From Acanthopleura granulata (Eukaryota; Mollusca; Polyplacophora; Chitonida; Chitonidae): a DNA stretch of 64,000 bases. Where the stretch lies: positions 11,969,306 through 12,033,305 of the forward strand of contig JABBOT010000001.1 of assembly GCA_016165875.1 (NCBI GenBank), written 5' to 3'. Under the pieces are notes generated by a model. It ran no database searches. It was not told where the DNA came from and was given only the letters and a program-made list of their open reading frames with translations. Shown one piece after another: positions 49,883 through 62,461 of the stretch. Numbering within the stretch: position 1 is the first letter of the stretch; the number at the start of each line of letters is the position of its first letter. The position numbers and the translations under genes are program-made.

Positions 49883-51211
49883 GTCATTTATGTGTAGGAG
49901 CCATAATCATACTATAAGTTATATTTAATTCTTGTGAGGGCTACCCATCAATCAAAACTTGCGTATTGATCGCTTTCTGGGTTTAACATGGAAAGGAGTT
50001 GTAATATTTACTGAATTCAATTATTTATGTGTGCGTGATCGCAAAGTAAGGAGCTCGTGAGAAGTTAAATGATAAATTGAAAATTTCACATTGTGAATAT
50101 GTTGTCTCAGTTTGTTGAATCATGGCTGACCTTTCATCTTTCATTAATTTCATCTTTTCCAAGAAAATGTAAAAACTCCTTACGTTTCCGCCTGGTATTT
50201 TACATCCAAATTTAACTGAATAATATCTTTGAATAATTGCTTTGGAAAAAGAGGCTCAGGTAAAATGTCTACACCCCAGAAATGAAATGATGAAACCATT
50301 TACAATTAACAGTAACTGCTCAGCATTTCTGAGCAAATGAATTTGTATGATGTTCATCATTAAATATTCATGCCATTAAAACGGCTGGCCTTAATTGTCT
50401 TGTTGCACTTTGGTCCGAGAGGAACATCATGGAGCAAGTAGGCAGTGAGGCTATAATCTGTATGGCTGGCCTCCTAGGGAGTCACGGCAATTCTGTGTTC
50501 TGATCGAGTATAGGACAGCCAGAAAGCTGGCTGAGACTGGTGGTCACTCGGTTGTTTTCCCATTCCTCTAGGTAATGGTGCTTTAATGTAATGATTAGCC
50601 CCATGATATCCCAGCCACAGCCTGTGTGTAGGTGTGCTCATTAAATGAAAGCCTTTATCATCCTTAGTGAGTGGCAAGGCACTTATGTAAGCACTGACTG
50701 CCCCACAAAAGGATGTGCCTGGTAGCTATGTACAGATTTATCCATTGATTTCATGTTGCACTTTGCCAGGGTTCATCAATTGGTCCCGTATACATGTGTA
50801 AAATGACAAAAACAATCTGTCCTAGAATGGAACCATCTAAAGATAAGAGCCAATGCAAGTGTACCCTACACTCATATGCCTGTTATATTTTCTTACAAGT
50901 ATATTGTGTTGGATGGAGTCTTGTCTTAAAGTGGTACGATGATTCATAAGTGACAGTTTGCTTAAGGCCTTTCACACCAGTACAACTATTTTATCCTAGT
51001 ACATGTTTTATTGTAAATGAGAAGTTTTTAATAATATGTTGTCATTAATAACAAACGTGTATTTGACAAAAGCAGTAAATCCCATGTATATATAGTGTCT
51101 GTGTGCATGTTAAGTCAGTCCAGAGTTATAATCTGTACCGTAACATAGTGTAGCCTCATAAATGGATCTCCACCTGCGGATCCCATTTGAACTATTTTTC
51201 TTTTCTCTCAG

Positions 51212-51251
51212 CTCAGGAGACACTTTACCTGCTTCAGACTCCTTGGCTAAG
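51212..51251 (+). CDS. Candidate 40-nt exon with strong acceptor
   Basis: ACTATTTTTCTTTTCTCTCAG is an excellent pyrimidine tract and acceptor. The donor is AAG/GTACAG. Entered in phase 2 it reads SGDTLPASDSLAK and leaves in phase 0. Entered in phase 0 it hits a stop. The phase-2 requirement is met by the 41-nt candidate at 40448-40488. A second CTCAG five bases downstream offers an alternative acceptor. The Ser/Asp-rich peptide looks like a linker and no family is recognised. Confidence 0.38.
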
Positions 51252-54200
51252 GTACAGGAAATGAAAAAATGAGTGGGGTAGGATTACAGTCAGTTAGTAC
51301 ACGTCGAGTTCTCTAGTTAACTTTCATGGAGGGTAGAGTGGCTTTAGTAATCCTGCCAAACTCACAGCCAACTGCATCTTACCTTCATCTAGGTTTTTCT
51401 AAAGTACTCTTATCACGAATGAAGCAAGGTGCGTTTATCTTATGAGGTTGCTGCCCCAACCAAATTTGTGCTGAGTTTTTCCTCGTACACTTGTACGTCA
51501 CTCAGGAACTGATAATTACAAAAATTTCCTGTTGTGGGAGAGCTGGTGATCTGAGAGGTGTTTGGCTTGAGCACTAGACACCGGATCACCTCAGCCAACC
51601 TGCGGCGCTTGTGTGGAGGGATCTGTCAAGAATGTGAGGCCCAATCCTTACAACACCATAGTGCCAGGGAAAATTGCATCCAAAGCCTGACCCCTTGGTG
51701 AGCTGTTGATTTGTCCCCATACTTCACGATCCGTGGACATTCCAACATGCTGTAGGTCGCGTGGTTCCCTTAGACAAATTTTCTCTCCGAATAGGAACGC
51801 ATGGACATAAAGACATCAATAGAGATCAGACTATCACTGGCTGTGACTTGTTTTTTGTGTTTCCTCCTCAGTTTCACAGGGCTTTGTATTGTGTCAGCAG
51901 ACATTGGCCACTGGTAGAATGGAAGGGTACCAGAGGGCAGCAAATGTTAACTGAACTTAGCTCAAGGTATTAATAAACTATATTAATATAGTTAATATAT
52001 ATCTGTCTTTTGAGAACATAAACTCATTGGTGTGATATATGGATGGTTGGTGGCAGTTCTGTAAATTATAACCTTGCCCTTGCATAGACCTAAATATGTT
52101 ATATGTTTAAACATTAGGAAATGGTTGAAAAACTTCATTTTATGAATACAAGATGTCCTGCTTATGGTAGTGCTTCTTCCTGTGAACTCCACTGTGGAGG
52201 AGGGGATCCCTGTGAACTGTTAGCATCCCCAGAGTTGGGACTAATTTAGTAGCCATGGACATCAAGCTGTGCTGTCTGTTGTGTTTAGATTGGAATCAGC
52301 TGGATTCCATGCCTTGAAGATCTTTTGGACTTTAGAATGTCGAGGTCAAAAAGCTGCATAAAGATGTACATGTTTTGCCCTAGCCTGACTGGATCACTGT
52401 CATGACACCTACCCTGCAGTCTTTATTTACTGAGCTCTCACCCGTTCATACTCCGGATTTCCTACATTTTACTCTCCTTTTTTTTGTCTTTCAAACATTA
52501 ACTCTGTTCTCTACTATGGCATTTAGGAACCGCATATATTTTCAGTAAAATATTATTTGAGCATATATTTTTATTTTTCTGAAACATTCAGAATATACAG
52601 AATAAAAGATACCTCTAGCTTTTGTGTTTGCTTAGAACACAGAACACAGAATCGGTTTAGGACTTAAGGAAAGTTGCACAAGGCTGAACAAGTTGAACTT
52701 CATCAATCGGGGACTTGTACATTTCCACACGATGTTTCTTAGCCAATAAGTCAGCCATGCTCGATTTAATGAAATTAGGAAAACAATGCGACCATAAACT
52801 GGAGTATTTATTGATGTCCTGAAATACGCAATGTCATGTGAGCTAATAGTGTATGGAGTGTTCCAGTAAAAATGAACTAAAAGAGAATGTCTTCATGGTT
52901 TAGTGAACTATCTGCTAAGAGGATTATCTCAATTAGTTACAAGACCTCTTTGACCCCCAGGTGTAGGACAAAAGACCGCTCAGATAGAATGCCCATGCCT
53001 TATGTCAAAAGCAGACAAAATACCCACCGCCCAAAAGAATAAAACAATACACTGAATACAAGTGAAAAAACATTCAGGAAGAGAGGCTGAAAATTAAAGA
53101 ATAATGTTTTGTATTGAAGTTATTTATTTTGTAATAGCCAAATATAATGTTCTCATAATTGCTTCATTAGGTATATACTGTTTTTTTTTTGTTCATAATT
53201 TAAACTCACATGTGGGTATTTCTGCAAACAGACAGCTACATACACCATGCAATAAAGCATTGTACTGCCAGGTATAATAAGTTGCATAATAATACACAAA
53301 CGCTGTTTTGAATTTACATATGTTTCTGTTTACAGGAGTTACTTAACAAATATTTGAATTCACCAAATAACACTGAAAATGAACATTTATTTTGATTTAC
53401 TCTTTTGGGCGATGGGTATTTTGTCTGCTTTTGACATAAAGCATGGCCATTCTGTCCTAGGGTGTTTGCGGGGTTTACCTGTCTGTATCCCTTGACCCCC
53501 AGAGGTGAGAGACCTATGATATGGTTCCACACATGAGTAACAACCACTTCAACAATAACGCAATCACTGGCTAATAGATATAGAAACTCTAAACCAAGTT
53601 TGTACATAACCCTCACATCAGTACACTCTTAGTTTAAATGGTGCTGAATGGGTGTAAATTTACTAAAAACAACCTGTTTCTCCATGGTGTTGCTAAAAGG
53701 GTGTTGCTATGATATATAGGCAAAAGCCCTTCAGGGTGAAAATGTTTGAAGTGGATGTGGTGAACATACCGGAAGATACACATTGCAACCAATGATTGTG
53801 CATAACAAAGCAGAAGTTTGAAATTTGAACCAGTCATAGGATGGTTGTTATAGTGGTTCTAACCCTACATATAGCACTGTGTTATACCTGAGTGATTACG
53901 GTGGCGGGTACTAACAGTTGGCCGACACCATGCTGTGTCGGATTATGCAGTGTGAATTAACATGAACTAGATCAGTGGGGACTGGACATCTCTGTCGGTT
54001 TCATAATAGAAATAACATGGGTTGTAAATGGAGATAAAAGCAGACCAAACGGCAAGGCCGGTATTAACAAGATGACAGTTTGTAGATGTGTCACTCTGAG
54101 AAAGTTTCTCTTTATATGCCTGCCGAAAGCACAGAACATACATGTAGCCAAACCAAACCAAAACACACATGACCACAGAAAACATGGCATAGTTCATTAA

Positions 54201-54282
54201 CTAATTATTTACATATATGTTGTGTTAAGAACACAGTCTGTTTCACTGTGGCCTTTTCTCTCAACTCCTTTTCACCCCACAG

Positions 54283-54319
54283 CAGCCTACAATTCTGAGC
54301 TGAACATATATGCTTACAG
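54283..54319 (+). CDS. Candidate 37-nt exon with strong splice sites
   Basis: The acceptor TCAACTCCTTTTCACCCCACAG and donor ACAG/GTATGT are both good. Only entry in phase 1 is open, reading AYNSELNIYAY and leaving in phase 2. The 17-nt candidate at 57691-57707 would restore the original phase (37 + 17 = 54). It could equally be untranslated or a decoy. Confidence 0.3.
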
Positions 54320-54760
54320 GTATGTTAGGTTCTGGTCAGTTTCTTTTTATTGTGTTGCTACCTTTATCTGACCTGGGTATTCTCTTCACCTGTCTTATTT
54401 CTGACCTCGGTCATTAGGAAAATTAGGCTACCCATAAAGCTCTGATTGCTACGATCTCGCACTTAAGTCGCCTTCTTTGATCTCCTGGTAAAAAGTGGCA
54501 TATGTCTTACCCATATAGTATATGTACTTGGAGGTATAATTGATTGTAAACATGTGTTGGAGAAAAACTGTTTGCTTTTTTTATGAATTCAGGCATAGGT
54601 CTTGAACTTCAATAGGTTAGAGAATTGATTCCTTGCTTCGGGTGTTGTTAATATTCCAAGATGAATTCAGGAAAAGCCTTTCCACATCAAAGATTTGATC
54701 TTCAGTCACAGTCCCTGCTCTGCATGAAAGTGGGATTTGTTTTAATACCGCACATGTAAT

Positions 54761-54938
54761 AATCTTAGGACTTCAACTGTTTGTGCACTCTGAAGGCACA
54801 TTGATAATCTTAGGTTTCAACTGTATGTGCATTCTGAAGGTACATTGGTAATCTTAGGTTTGGACTGTGTGTGCACTCTGAAGGTACACTGATAATCTTA
54901 GAGCTTTAACTGTTTGTGCGCTCTGAAGATATACTGAT
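54761..54938. repeat. 44-45-bp tandem repeat, 4 copies
   Basis: Four head-to-tail units start with AATCTTAG and contain GTGCACTCTGAAGGTACA-like cores, at 54761, 54806, 54850 and 54894. Units differ by several substitutions and single-base length changes. A degenerate fifth start (AACCTTATG) follows. Confidence 0.88.
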
Positions 54939-55297
54939 AACCTTATGCTCTTAATATCTAGCATCTAGACATATGTCCCTGTCTTGAATGAATGGAACCT
55001 TTCTTTAAAGAGGGTAACTCTGTCAAATTGTACAATTTGCTCTGCCCAAAGGCCTTCAATATACACAATACATGAACAAGTAGAAACAATCTACATGTAT
55101 ATATATTTGCATTGTTGAGAACAGTCAAAAGTACATCGGTATAGACATGTATGTAACATCAGTTGAAATCCTAAATAGACATGGTACAAATTTACTGGTT
55201 GAAATAATTTTACTAATATGTAAGCAGTTGTGCTGTTTTGATGGAGAATGAATAATTATGGCTTTGCATGTCACCAATATTTCACCCATATCCTGAC

Positions 55298-55310
55298 AAC
55301 TGTACTGATG
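55298..55310. repeat. 13-bp target-site duplication, left copy
   Basis: AACTGTACTGATG, repeated exactly at 55399-55411, flanks the SINE head. Confidence 0.88.
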
Positions 55311-55398
55311 GGGGGCCTCCGCGGTTGAGGGGGTTAGCGCGCCAGGCAAGGAGTGACCCCAGTGACTCTCACCAATGCAGTCGCTGTGTGTTCAAATA
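55311..55398 (+). mobile_element. Head-only tRNA-like SINE insertion
   Basis: This 88-bp insert begins GGGGGCCTCCGCGGTTGAGG, GGGTTAGCGCGCC (box A-like). It continues GACTCTCACCAATGCAGTCG and GTGTGTTCAAAT (box B-like). This is the tRNA-like head of the SINE whose 3' parts occur elsewhere in the window. It ends at box B with a few A residues and is bounded by perfect 13-bp duplications, so it was inserted as a short head-only copy and was not truncated later. Confidence 0.85.
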
Positions 55399-55411
55399 AA
55401 CTGTACTGATG
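55399..55411. repeat. 13-bp target-site duplication, right copy
   Basis: Exact match to 55298-55310. Confidence 0.88.
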
Positions 55412-57690
55412 TTGCATTCAAAGCTGTTGCAAGCATCACAGTCCACCCCTGAAACTTTTAGTACTAGTTAGAATTGTGCTCACCCTAAAAGGTTGGTAAC
55501 AGTTGATGAAATAAACTTTTATACTGTTTTGTTCTTAACAAAGAATTTTTTTTAGATATAGAGTTGATTCTTTGTTGAATTATTTAATAACAAGACAGAT
55601 CATATTATATCTAATACATGTACCGTCATATATTGCCATCCCATGTATCTCTGAGGGAATTGGAGCTGTGGAATTATGGGCTTTATAGTTTAAAATGACT
55701 TTGGATGCTCTTTTGTGAAACTTAAATAATTTGTCAACAATTGACTTAACTTAACAGGCTGCTCATACTGAACTTCATAATGATTGGGAATTTAAAAAAA
55801 AAATGTTTTACTTCGTTTTCAGTTACTCCTGTCTCAAAGTACAATTCATAGAAGTACTTAATAAATACTTTGCTTTTGGCAATAATTTTCAAAACAGTGA
55901 AAGCATGTGTATGGGGTGTTCACTTACCTCCCTTTGCATACTGAGAGCCCATTTCTGCCAAGATATTCCAGTGTAATAGAGGTCAGCTGAACTTAATTGA
56001 CATATTCTTTATATATATGTATACATATATATATTGTATGAAAGAACCCCCTTTGTTTTACATGTTTGTCCTTATACAGCTTCAAATACTGCTCCTTAGT
56101 TTAAAATCAATAGATTGTTAACATATATCAAACATTACATAGTTTAAATATGATACACATAGTAACTAGGGTATTGTTTGGGGAGTGAGTAGTATTAAAT
56201 TATACATTTTCAACATCAGATTGATAAAAAGAAATACATTTTGACAATCTTTTTCCTTGGTTTAATTTTGGCACTTGGGGGTTGGTGCACTTTATGCACC
56301 CATTAAGGGTATGAAAAATTGCCTGCAGGTGACAGTGTAACTTTTCACAATTTAGTGCATTCACAAACAGAACAGTCTCACCATAATGTGTCTCAAGGAT
56401 TGAATAATGGATGTATTGCAGTGATTGGTTTGTCCTCATTTACAAAAAATTAAATAAATATTACATGTCACAAATATAGAGCAACACATTGAGAAAGATT
56501 TGTGTCATATATTAAAATGAGTTGCCAGTATATATTGGACTTTCTTCCAAGGAAGTTGTCACAAAGATTCATTAGGTGGCCACAGTATGAAAGACTTATT
56601 TATTTACTTTTTTCATAATTTTCACTTCCTGCTTTTTTTTTTTTTTTTTTTTTTTAAATAAAGTGATGTTTATGATGAATCACAGGTATTTCCATGTGTT
56701 CTGAACTAAATAATTAAGTACCGGTGCATGCTGACTAAACTCATGTTTATGATGGCTCATTTGTCTTGTCCTTTTTATAGGGAAATGAGGTGATTTTTTT
56801 TTGGCTAAGTTGAAGCATGTTTTTGATGTGACTACTGAGCTTCTCTAACAAGGAAGAGAAGAGTATTGGGGATGAGCAGAACAGGCTTTATGCAGCTTGG
56901 TTGTAAATAGAGCCCTCTCTAGTGTTGGAGGTAGAAAAGCTGGCACCAGTGTGTGCCAGTGTAGATTCAAGGCTGTGATGGTTTACTGTCAGCAGAGTGC
57001 AACTGTTAGTGGACAAACTAATTTACTGACCAGACGAGTCCTGAGGGAGACAGGAGACTGATCTGAAACTTTACAAGTGAGTAAAATTCGTAATGGGTTA
57101 CCTAAGAGAGGTGTCAGGAGGTGAGGTCATTATACTTGTGTACAGGACACTTCCTGAGACATTGCTGCGATGTTGATTTAGGGCCTGTCCTGTGAACCCC
57201 TCTATTCAGCTAACGGTAAACTAGGTCACACAAACCCCCAAATCCCAAATGGCCAGATTTCTGCACATGATTGTTTATAGCTGCAGGCCCTCACTGGTCT
57301 GAGCCAGCACAATTTTGTTCTTCTGAACAGTGTAGCAGTTGTAACTGAAAGCTATGGAGATGGAGGCAGTTTTCTATTAATAGATTGACATATGTCTTAC
57401 TGCATACAGCAGACATGGGGATGCGTTCTGCCACAGAGTTCCTGTGTTGAGACAGGACCGGTATGTGTGGAGTTGCTGCAGTGCTAGCTTCAGACAGGGT
57501 GTAAGAGGCCAACACTGCACTCTGTCCTCTCAGGCCTGCAGCCAGGAAAGCAGGAAAAAACACAGAAATGGCCTAAGTCTGGTTTGAGTTTAACTTCCAT
57601 TTGTTTCCCCCCAGATAAAAGCAAGCAGCATATGTAGCAAGTAGATACACCAGTATGTCATTGTTCACTGTCTGCTTGTGCCCCGTCTAG

Positions 57691-57707
57691 GGGAAACCCT
57701 CATACAG
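57691..57707 (+). CDS. Candidate 17-nt microexon
   Basis: The acceptor CACTGTCTGCTTGTGCCCCG then TCTAG is strong, and CAG/GTATGA follows after only 17 nt (GGGAAACCCTCATACAG). All three frames are open. By phase it pairs with the 37-nt candidate at 54283. So short a segment cannot be judged without transcripts. Confidence 0.22.
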
Positions 57708-58517
57708 GTATGAATGGTTTTCAGATTGTTTTCCTTTTTGAACTTAGTAAACATGTAGATGGAGGTGAAAAAGGAAGCAGAAAATTTAAAAATTAATTTC
57801 ATTGTGCATACTTACACATTATACTTTCTTCTGTATTCACACATCTCTTTGAAACAATTTGTATGTGAGCTATTTTTTACCCGATATACATTATGGTAGT
57901 ATACCCCTGAAATGCTTACATTAAGATGAAGTGTAAATAGGGACAGTGGATGGACTGTTTTCCAATGAATTCCATGTCAATACCAGGTACCATTAATTCC
58001 ATGTCTGTGTTCAAAACCGCCGACCTCTGGGTACTTGACGCACTTGAGGCAGCGGCAATCAGATGACGCAGTGAAAGATGAAATGGGAAAGGATAGGAAA
58101 ATGAACAACACTGGACTATATTCTGATAACTATGGCTGATATTAACAAGAATTAACAGTATGTTTTACTACTGAACATGTAAATTATGAATGTTTACAAA
58201 ACCCAGTTTTGGACTTATGAGGGCGTGAAGCAGAGTTCCCCGTTAACTTCCATGTTATTTTGACAGTGTTTTCACTGCTGTGTCTCAGCGAGCAAAACGA
58301 GTAGACCTGCTAATGCCTGGATGTCCACGGTCTCAAATATATGGTATAGACTTAATGAGCATCACGGGCAGCTTTGGTTAGAGGGATAGTGATTGGCTGT
58401 AGATTAGCAGAAGTTTTGGCACAATGATCTTAGATAGGCTTCATGTTCTGGTCACTAAGGATTTAGCAGATTCTGTGTTAGACAGTGTGTCATGCCATCA
58501 AACTCACCGTGTTCCAG

Positions 58518-58544
58518 GGTGAAAGTTCTTCCAGTTATTTCTGT
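58518..58544 (+). CDS. Candidate 27-nt microexon, phase 0-0
   Basis: The acceptor AACTCACCGTGTTCCAG and a GTAAGT donor at 58545 enclose nine codons, GESSSSYFC, in a symmetric phase 0-0. A Ser-rich 27-nt insert is typical of regulated microexons in neuronal scaffold genes, a class liprins belong to, but no transcript evidence is available. Confidence 0.3.
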
Positions 58545-58864
58545 GTAAGTGATGCATTCCTGAGAGCTTTTCCATTGTTTTCTGAAGTACTGGTTTATAT
58601 TGTCTCTAGCTCCATAAACCCTATGAGTTTGACTTGCAAGCTGTTTCAGGGAGTGTTCTGTGTTGTTTCATATGCAGTTGGTAAGCCTGTCATGTGCCGT
58701 AGTCTGTATAGCAACATCCAGGCTGAAGTGCTCATCATACAAGAGCAGTGACGCATTACTCCAATCGTGATATCGTGCACAGCTCTGTGACTTTGTGATA
58801 ACATGACATGCCATACTGCTGTTACGTTTGACAAGTCAGGAAGGTGGATAATTCAGTGTTTATC

Positions 58865-59120
58865 CAGTCAGTTACAAACTGCATATATGGTCATTCAGTC
58901 AGCACAAGCTACATGTATGTGCATTTAGTTAGTTAGAAGCTACATGTGTGGCCGTTCAGTCAGTTACAAGCTACCAGTTTATTAGTCAGTTACAAGCTAC
59001 ATGTATGTGCATTTATGCAGTTACAAGGTACAAGTTGGCTTATCCAGCTGATTACAATCTACAAATATGTCTTTTCAGTCAGTTACAAGCTAGATGTATC
59101 TCCTTTCAGTGAGTAGAAAG
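58865..59120. repeat. 31-bp tandem repeat, about 8-9 degenerate units
   Basis: Units of the form CAGTCAGTTACAAGCTACAT plus GTATGTGCATT recur with anchors at 58874, 58904, 58935, 58966, 58992, 59023, 59054 and 59085. Spacing is 30-31 bp except one 26-bp step. Units are clearly diverged from one another. Confidence 0.85.
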
Positions 59121-62100
59121 GGTGGTGGATGGCCCCCAATAGAAAGGAAAGATATGTCCCAGTTCACAGTATTTGGCATAAAATTTCGTCTATGATTAAG
59201 TGATACATTTTGCTAGATTCTGAGAGCTGTCTCATAAAAGGGTGGTTTGTGGTTTGTTAGATGTTAAACTATGTCATATTTACACATATTGTTACAGCTT
59301 CCAAGGATCAAGTTAAGATGTGTATTTGCCTCTAAAAATTCACTCTACCAGATGATTTTTGGTAAAATATAGTAGTTGTAACATTTAGATTATTTCAGAC
59401 TCAAGTTAATATAAAATATGTGTCAAAAGTAATTGTCCAACACAGGATGTGTTGGTTACAGTTTACATTGTATTTCAGTACTGGTCTTGTTAACCCTATG
59501 GAATGATGGGAAAACCACTTTGTTCTATGTTCACTTTACACAGAACTTTCTAAATGTTGATGTATAAGTTGTAATATGACATTAACGGTCATTCAAATTC
59601 TTTCCACATTGGACAGATCTTTTGGTTGGTCATCTTTACTGCTTTATTCACACAAGTGTTATATATGGGGGATCAAACTCCCTAATGTTAAATGTATGAT
59701 CATTCGTAACAAAAGAAAGTCTACAGACAGTAGAGTATTCTGAATTTCGCTGTGTATAATTCCTATGGCTTAATGAAGTGTAGGATGTGTAGGTACATTG
59801 TCCTGCTGCGTGACTAATTGACCACTGACTGAGCTGGTGTTCATCTGTACATAGCAATTCTAGTGTCTCAGGATGGATGAGGATCACTTTCACAGTCATT
59901 GAGGCCTTAGACATCAAGCTGAAACACTGACTACACAAACCACTGTGTCCTCACCTACTGTAATCTCCCTAATTTCAGAAACTTAATTCCAGATGTGAAT
60001 AATTTGTTGGCTAGTGTTAAGAATACATGTAACATAGGAATGATTGTGATTAGTTTATGTACATTTGTATATAAGAGCAGTTTGTTTTGTATTACCTGTT
60101 AAACACTTTTTATATATTACCTCCAAGTCATCCTTACGATCATGTTGTGGTTGTTCACACCCAATGTATTCAAATTATTTATGTGTCTACATGGAATTGT
60201 GCACATATTGATGTAAATCTATTCAAGGTAGACAATAATAATGGATGCCCTAAATGTGCATGGATAATGTGCCTAGACATTTTTAGTGACAAGTGCATGG
60301 TCATGCTGGCAGGTAAACCTTAGGGTTGGGAGATCCTACATGGAGGTGAAAAGGGAGCTGTAGAGGGGGGGGGGGTGGAAGGATTAAGAAAAGATTAGTT
60401 TAAGCTGTAGTCAAAGGTGCAGGGGGTCACAGAGTACAGCACAGTGGTGCAGGAGCAAACTGGGATTGTTGTCATTGAGGTGTCTGTGCTGTGGAGACAG
60501 CTGAGTGCTGTGGTCATTATGACAGGTGGCCTGCAATGTCAGCTGTTACCTGCTGATTGATTCTGATAACCTCTCACAGTGAGGACAGCTTGGACAACTG
60601 ACTGGCTGAGTGTTGACAAGGTTAAATGCCGACAGGAATATGACTAGTACTTATATGTTTGTATATATTGCAGAGCCACATACCTTTGACACTCCATTTG
60701 TTGAATCATCTTGTGGCTGTTGATTGTTGAGAGCAGAGAGTTAAATTGAATCTGAAAGGCTTTGTGGTGTACTGATTTGCAACATTTTTATATCACTTAA
60801 GGCATATTAGTTACACTTGTGTAGATGGTACAAGGCAATACCTCAGCTGGGGAAGAACATAAGAGGTTCTGTGAATTAATGCGTGAGAGGCTCAGGTGAC
60901 GTGCTTGTAGCACCTGTTAGGATCGTAGGTGACATTCCAAAGGTGTGCCTGAACGATGGTAAGTAGCATCAGCGCACAAGAGCCCCAGCCAGGCATTGCA
61001 CAGAGCTAGTGCTGGCCATTACTTCAAGTTTCCTGTCCCCTGGCTAGGCTGTTTAAGAAACCCTTAGTCTGGCAGGGTGAGAAGTCAGCAAATTATAGGC
61101 TCTGAGGACTGATTGATACCTCTGCCAAGAGGATGGTCACCCAGCCTGTACTGCTCACTTCCAGAGGCCTAGTCAGTCAGGATCCATTATCCCTTCCCAC
61201 TGTGATACTGTACCCTGGCCGGGTCATGTCAGCATTTACATGGCTGCCCACTGTGGTCACTTTGATTTGGATATTAAAGGGTTCTGATTTAGTGTCCATA
61301 CGATATATGGCTTGCTACTCTCCAAGGGGCTTCCGTTTCCAATCTGTTATGGCTAGAATAACTTCTTATCATTGTCATCTGGTGTTATTTTGAGACCTGT
61401 TTACTGCTTCATTAATAGTATTTGACTGCGAATGTTGTACCAAGTAGAGCAGGTTGGAGGAATGAATCTCTGTAATGGAAATACTCAACTCTCGCACCTA
61501 GTCGGGGATTTGGTTATGTTTGGTACTCATGTAAACATCTCCGCTAAACTTTGCATGCCGACATGCTTTACATTATTTGGTAGTAACCATGTGAATACCT
61601 GTTAAGTGTCATATGCATGAATCTGCCAAGATGTATGCTTGTTTTTCAAACCTGAGCTGGACACATTTTCACCAGGCATGATGTTGAATACCTTAGGCAT
61701 TTTTTAAGACTATTGTATAAGTAACTTCTCACCTGTATTGAGTTTATAAGTTATGAACCACATTCCTTAATAGTCTTGTCATGTGTCGACATGTAATGAG
61801 GAAGTGTGCGCAGGTGTATGATAGCTCCGATGACCTCATACAACCCCATGTGTTTACATGTCTTCACCTTCTGCCACTTAGGATTCCTGTGTATGGCAGG
61901 GCTTCAAGAGAATCACCAAGTGTTAAGAGAGGATTTGTGAACCACCTGCTTGTTGGCTCCTCAACCCCCCACCCCACCTCCCTGTGAGACTGCTCAGTGA
62001 GGCCCCATCCTAGTATGCAGTTGTCTGAGTGTTTATCTGCTATCTCAGGCAGACATCATTCCAACTCATGTAAATACAATCCAGTTTATACAGAGCTCAT

Positions 62101-62461
62101 TAAACCCAGCGTTTGTTGACTTGCTCCTTGTTCATAGCTTGGTAGGATGAGATGTGTGTGAGTGTGGTAACTATTAGCTCAGTTGCTCTTTCTGTTACTA
62201 ATTAGATTTTTATGGTATGGAAAAGGCTATCAGACTTTCTTGCCTGTTAGTGCTGTATGTTTTTTTTTTGTTTGTTTGTGTGTTTTTTTTATTAATATTT
62301 TTGGTTTAGAAGACTTTGTTGATTTTATATTCCCCTATTTTGTATGTAGAGTATAGTTTTTACGGTAACTTAGTTTTGGCGATTTCTGCTAAGGATTTAC
62401 GTGATGTTGAGCAACTTACATGTGAGTGAATGTGGTTTTATTCACTCCGGAATACACTCCA
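59121..62461. other. Noncoding stretch
   Basis: AT-rich to mixed sequence, with a G-run near 60366. Open frames at 59648-59938 (-), 60087-60323 (+), 61133-61393 (+) and 61781-61987 (+) show no domain. An acceptor-like CTTCACCTTCTGCCACTTAG at about 61880 precedes a frame open to a stop near 61987, too weak to call. Confidence 0.5.

Larger units (their letters stand above)
49883..54760. other. Intron-like stretch with two short exon candidates
   Basis: AT-rich. Candidate exons at 51212-51251 and 54283-54319 are listed separately. A 16-bp palindrome ACTATATTAATATAGT occurs near 51977. Other open frames (51761-51973, 53314-53616 minus) lack recognisable features. Confidence 0.45.
54939..58864. 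other. Intron-like stretch with a SINE head and two microexon candidates
   Basis: AT-rich. It includes a T-run of about 23 at 56633-56655. The SINE head (55311-55398) and candidates at 57691-57707 and 58518-58544 are listed separately. No other gene was recognised. Confidence 0.45.
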
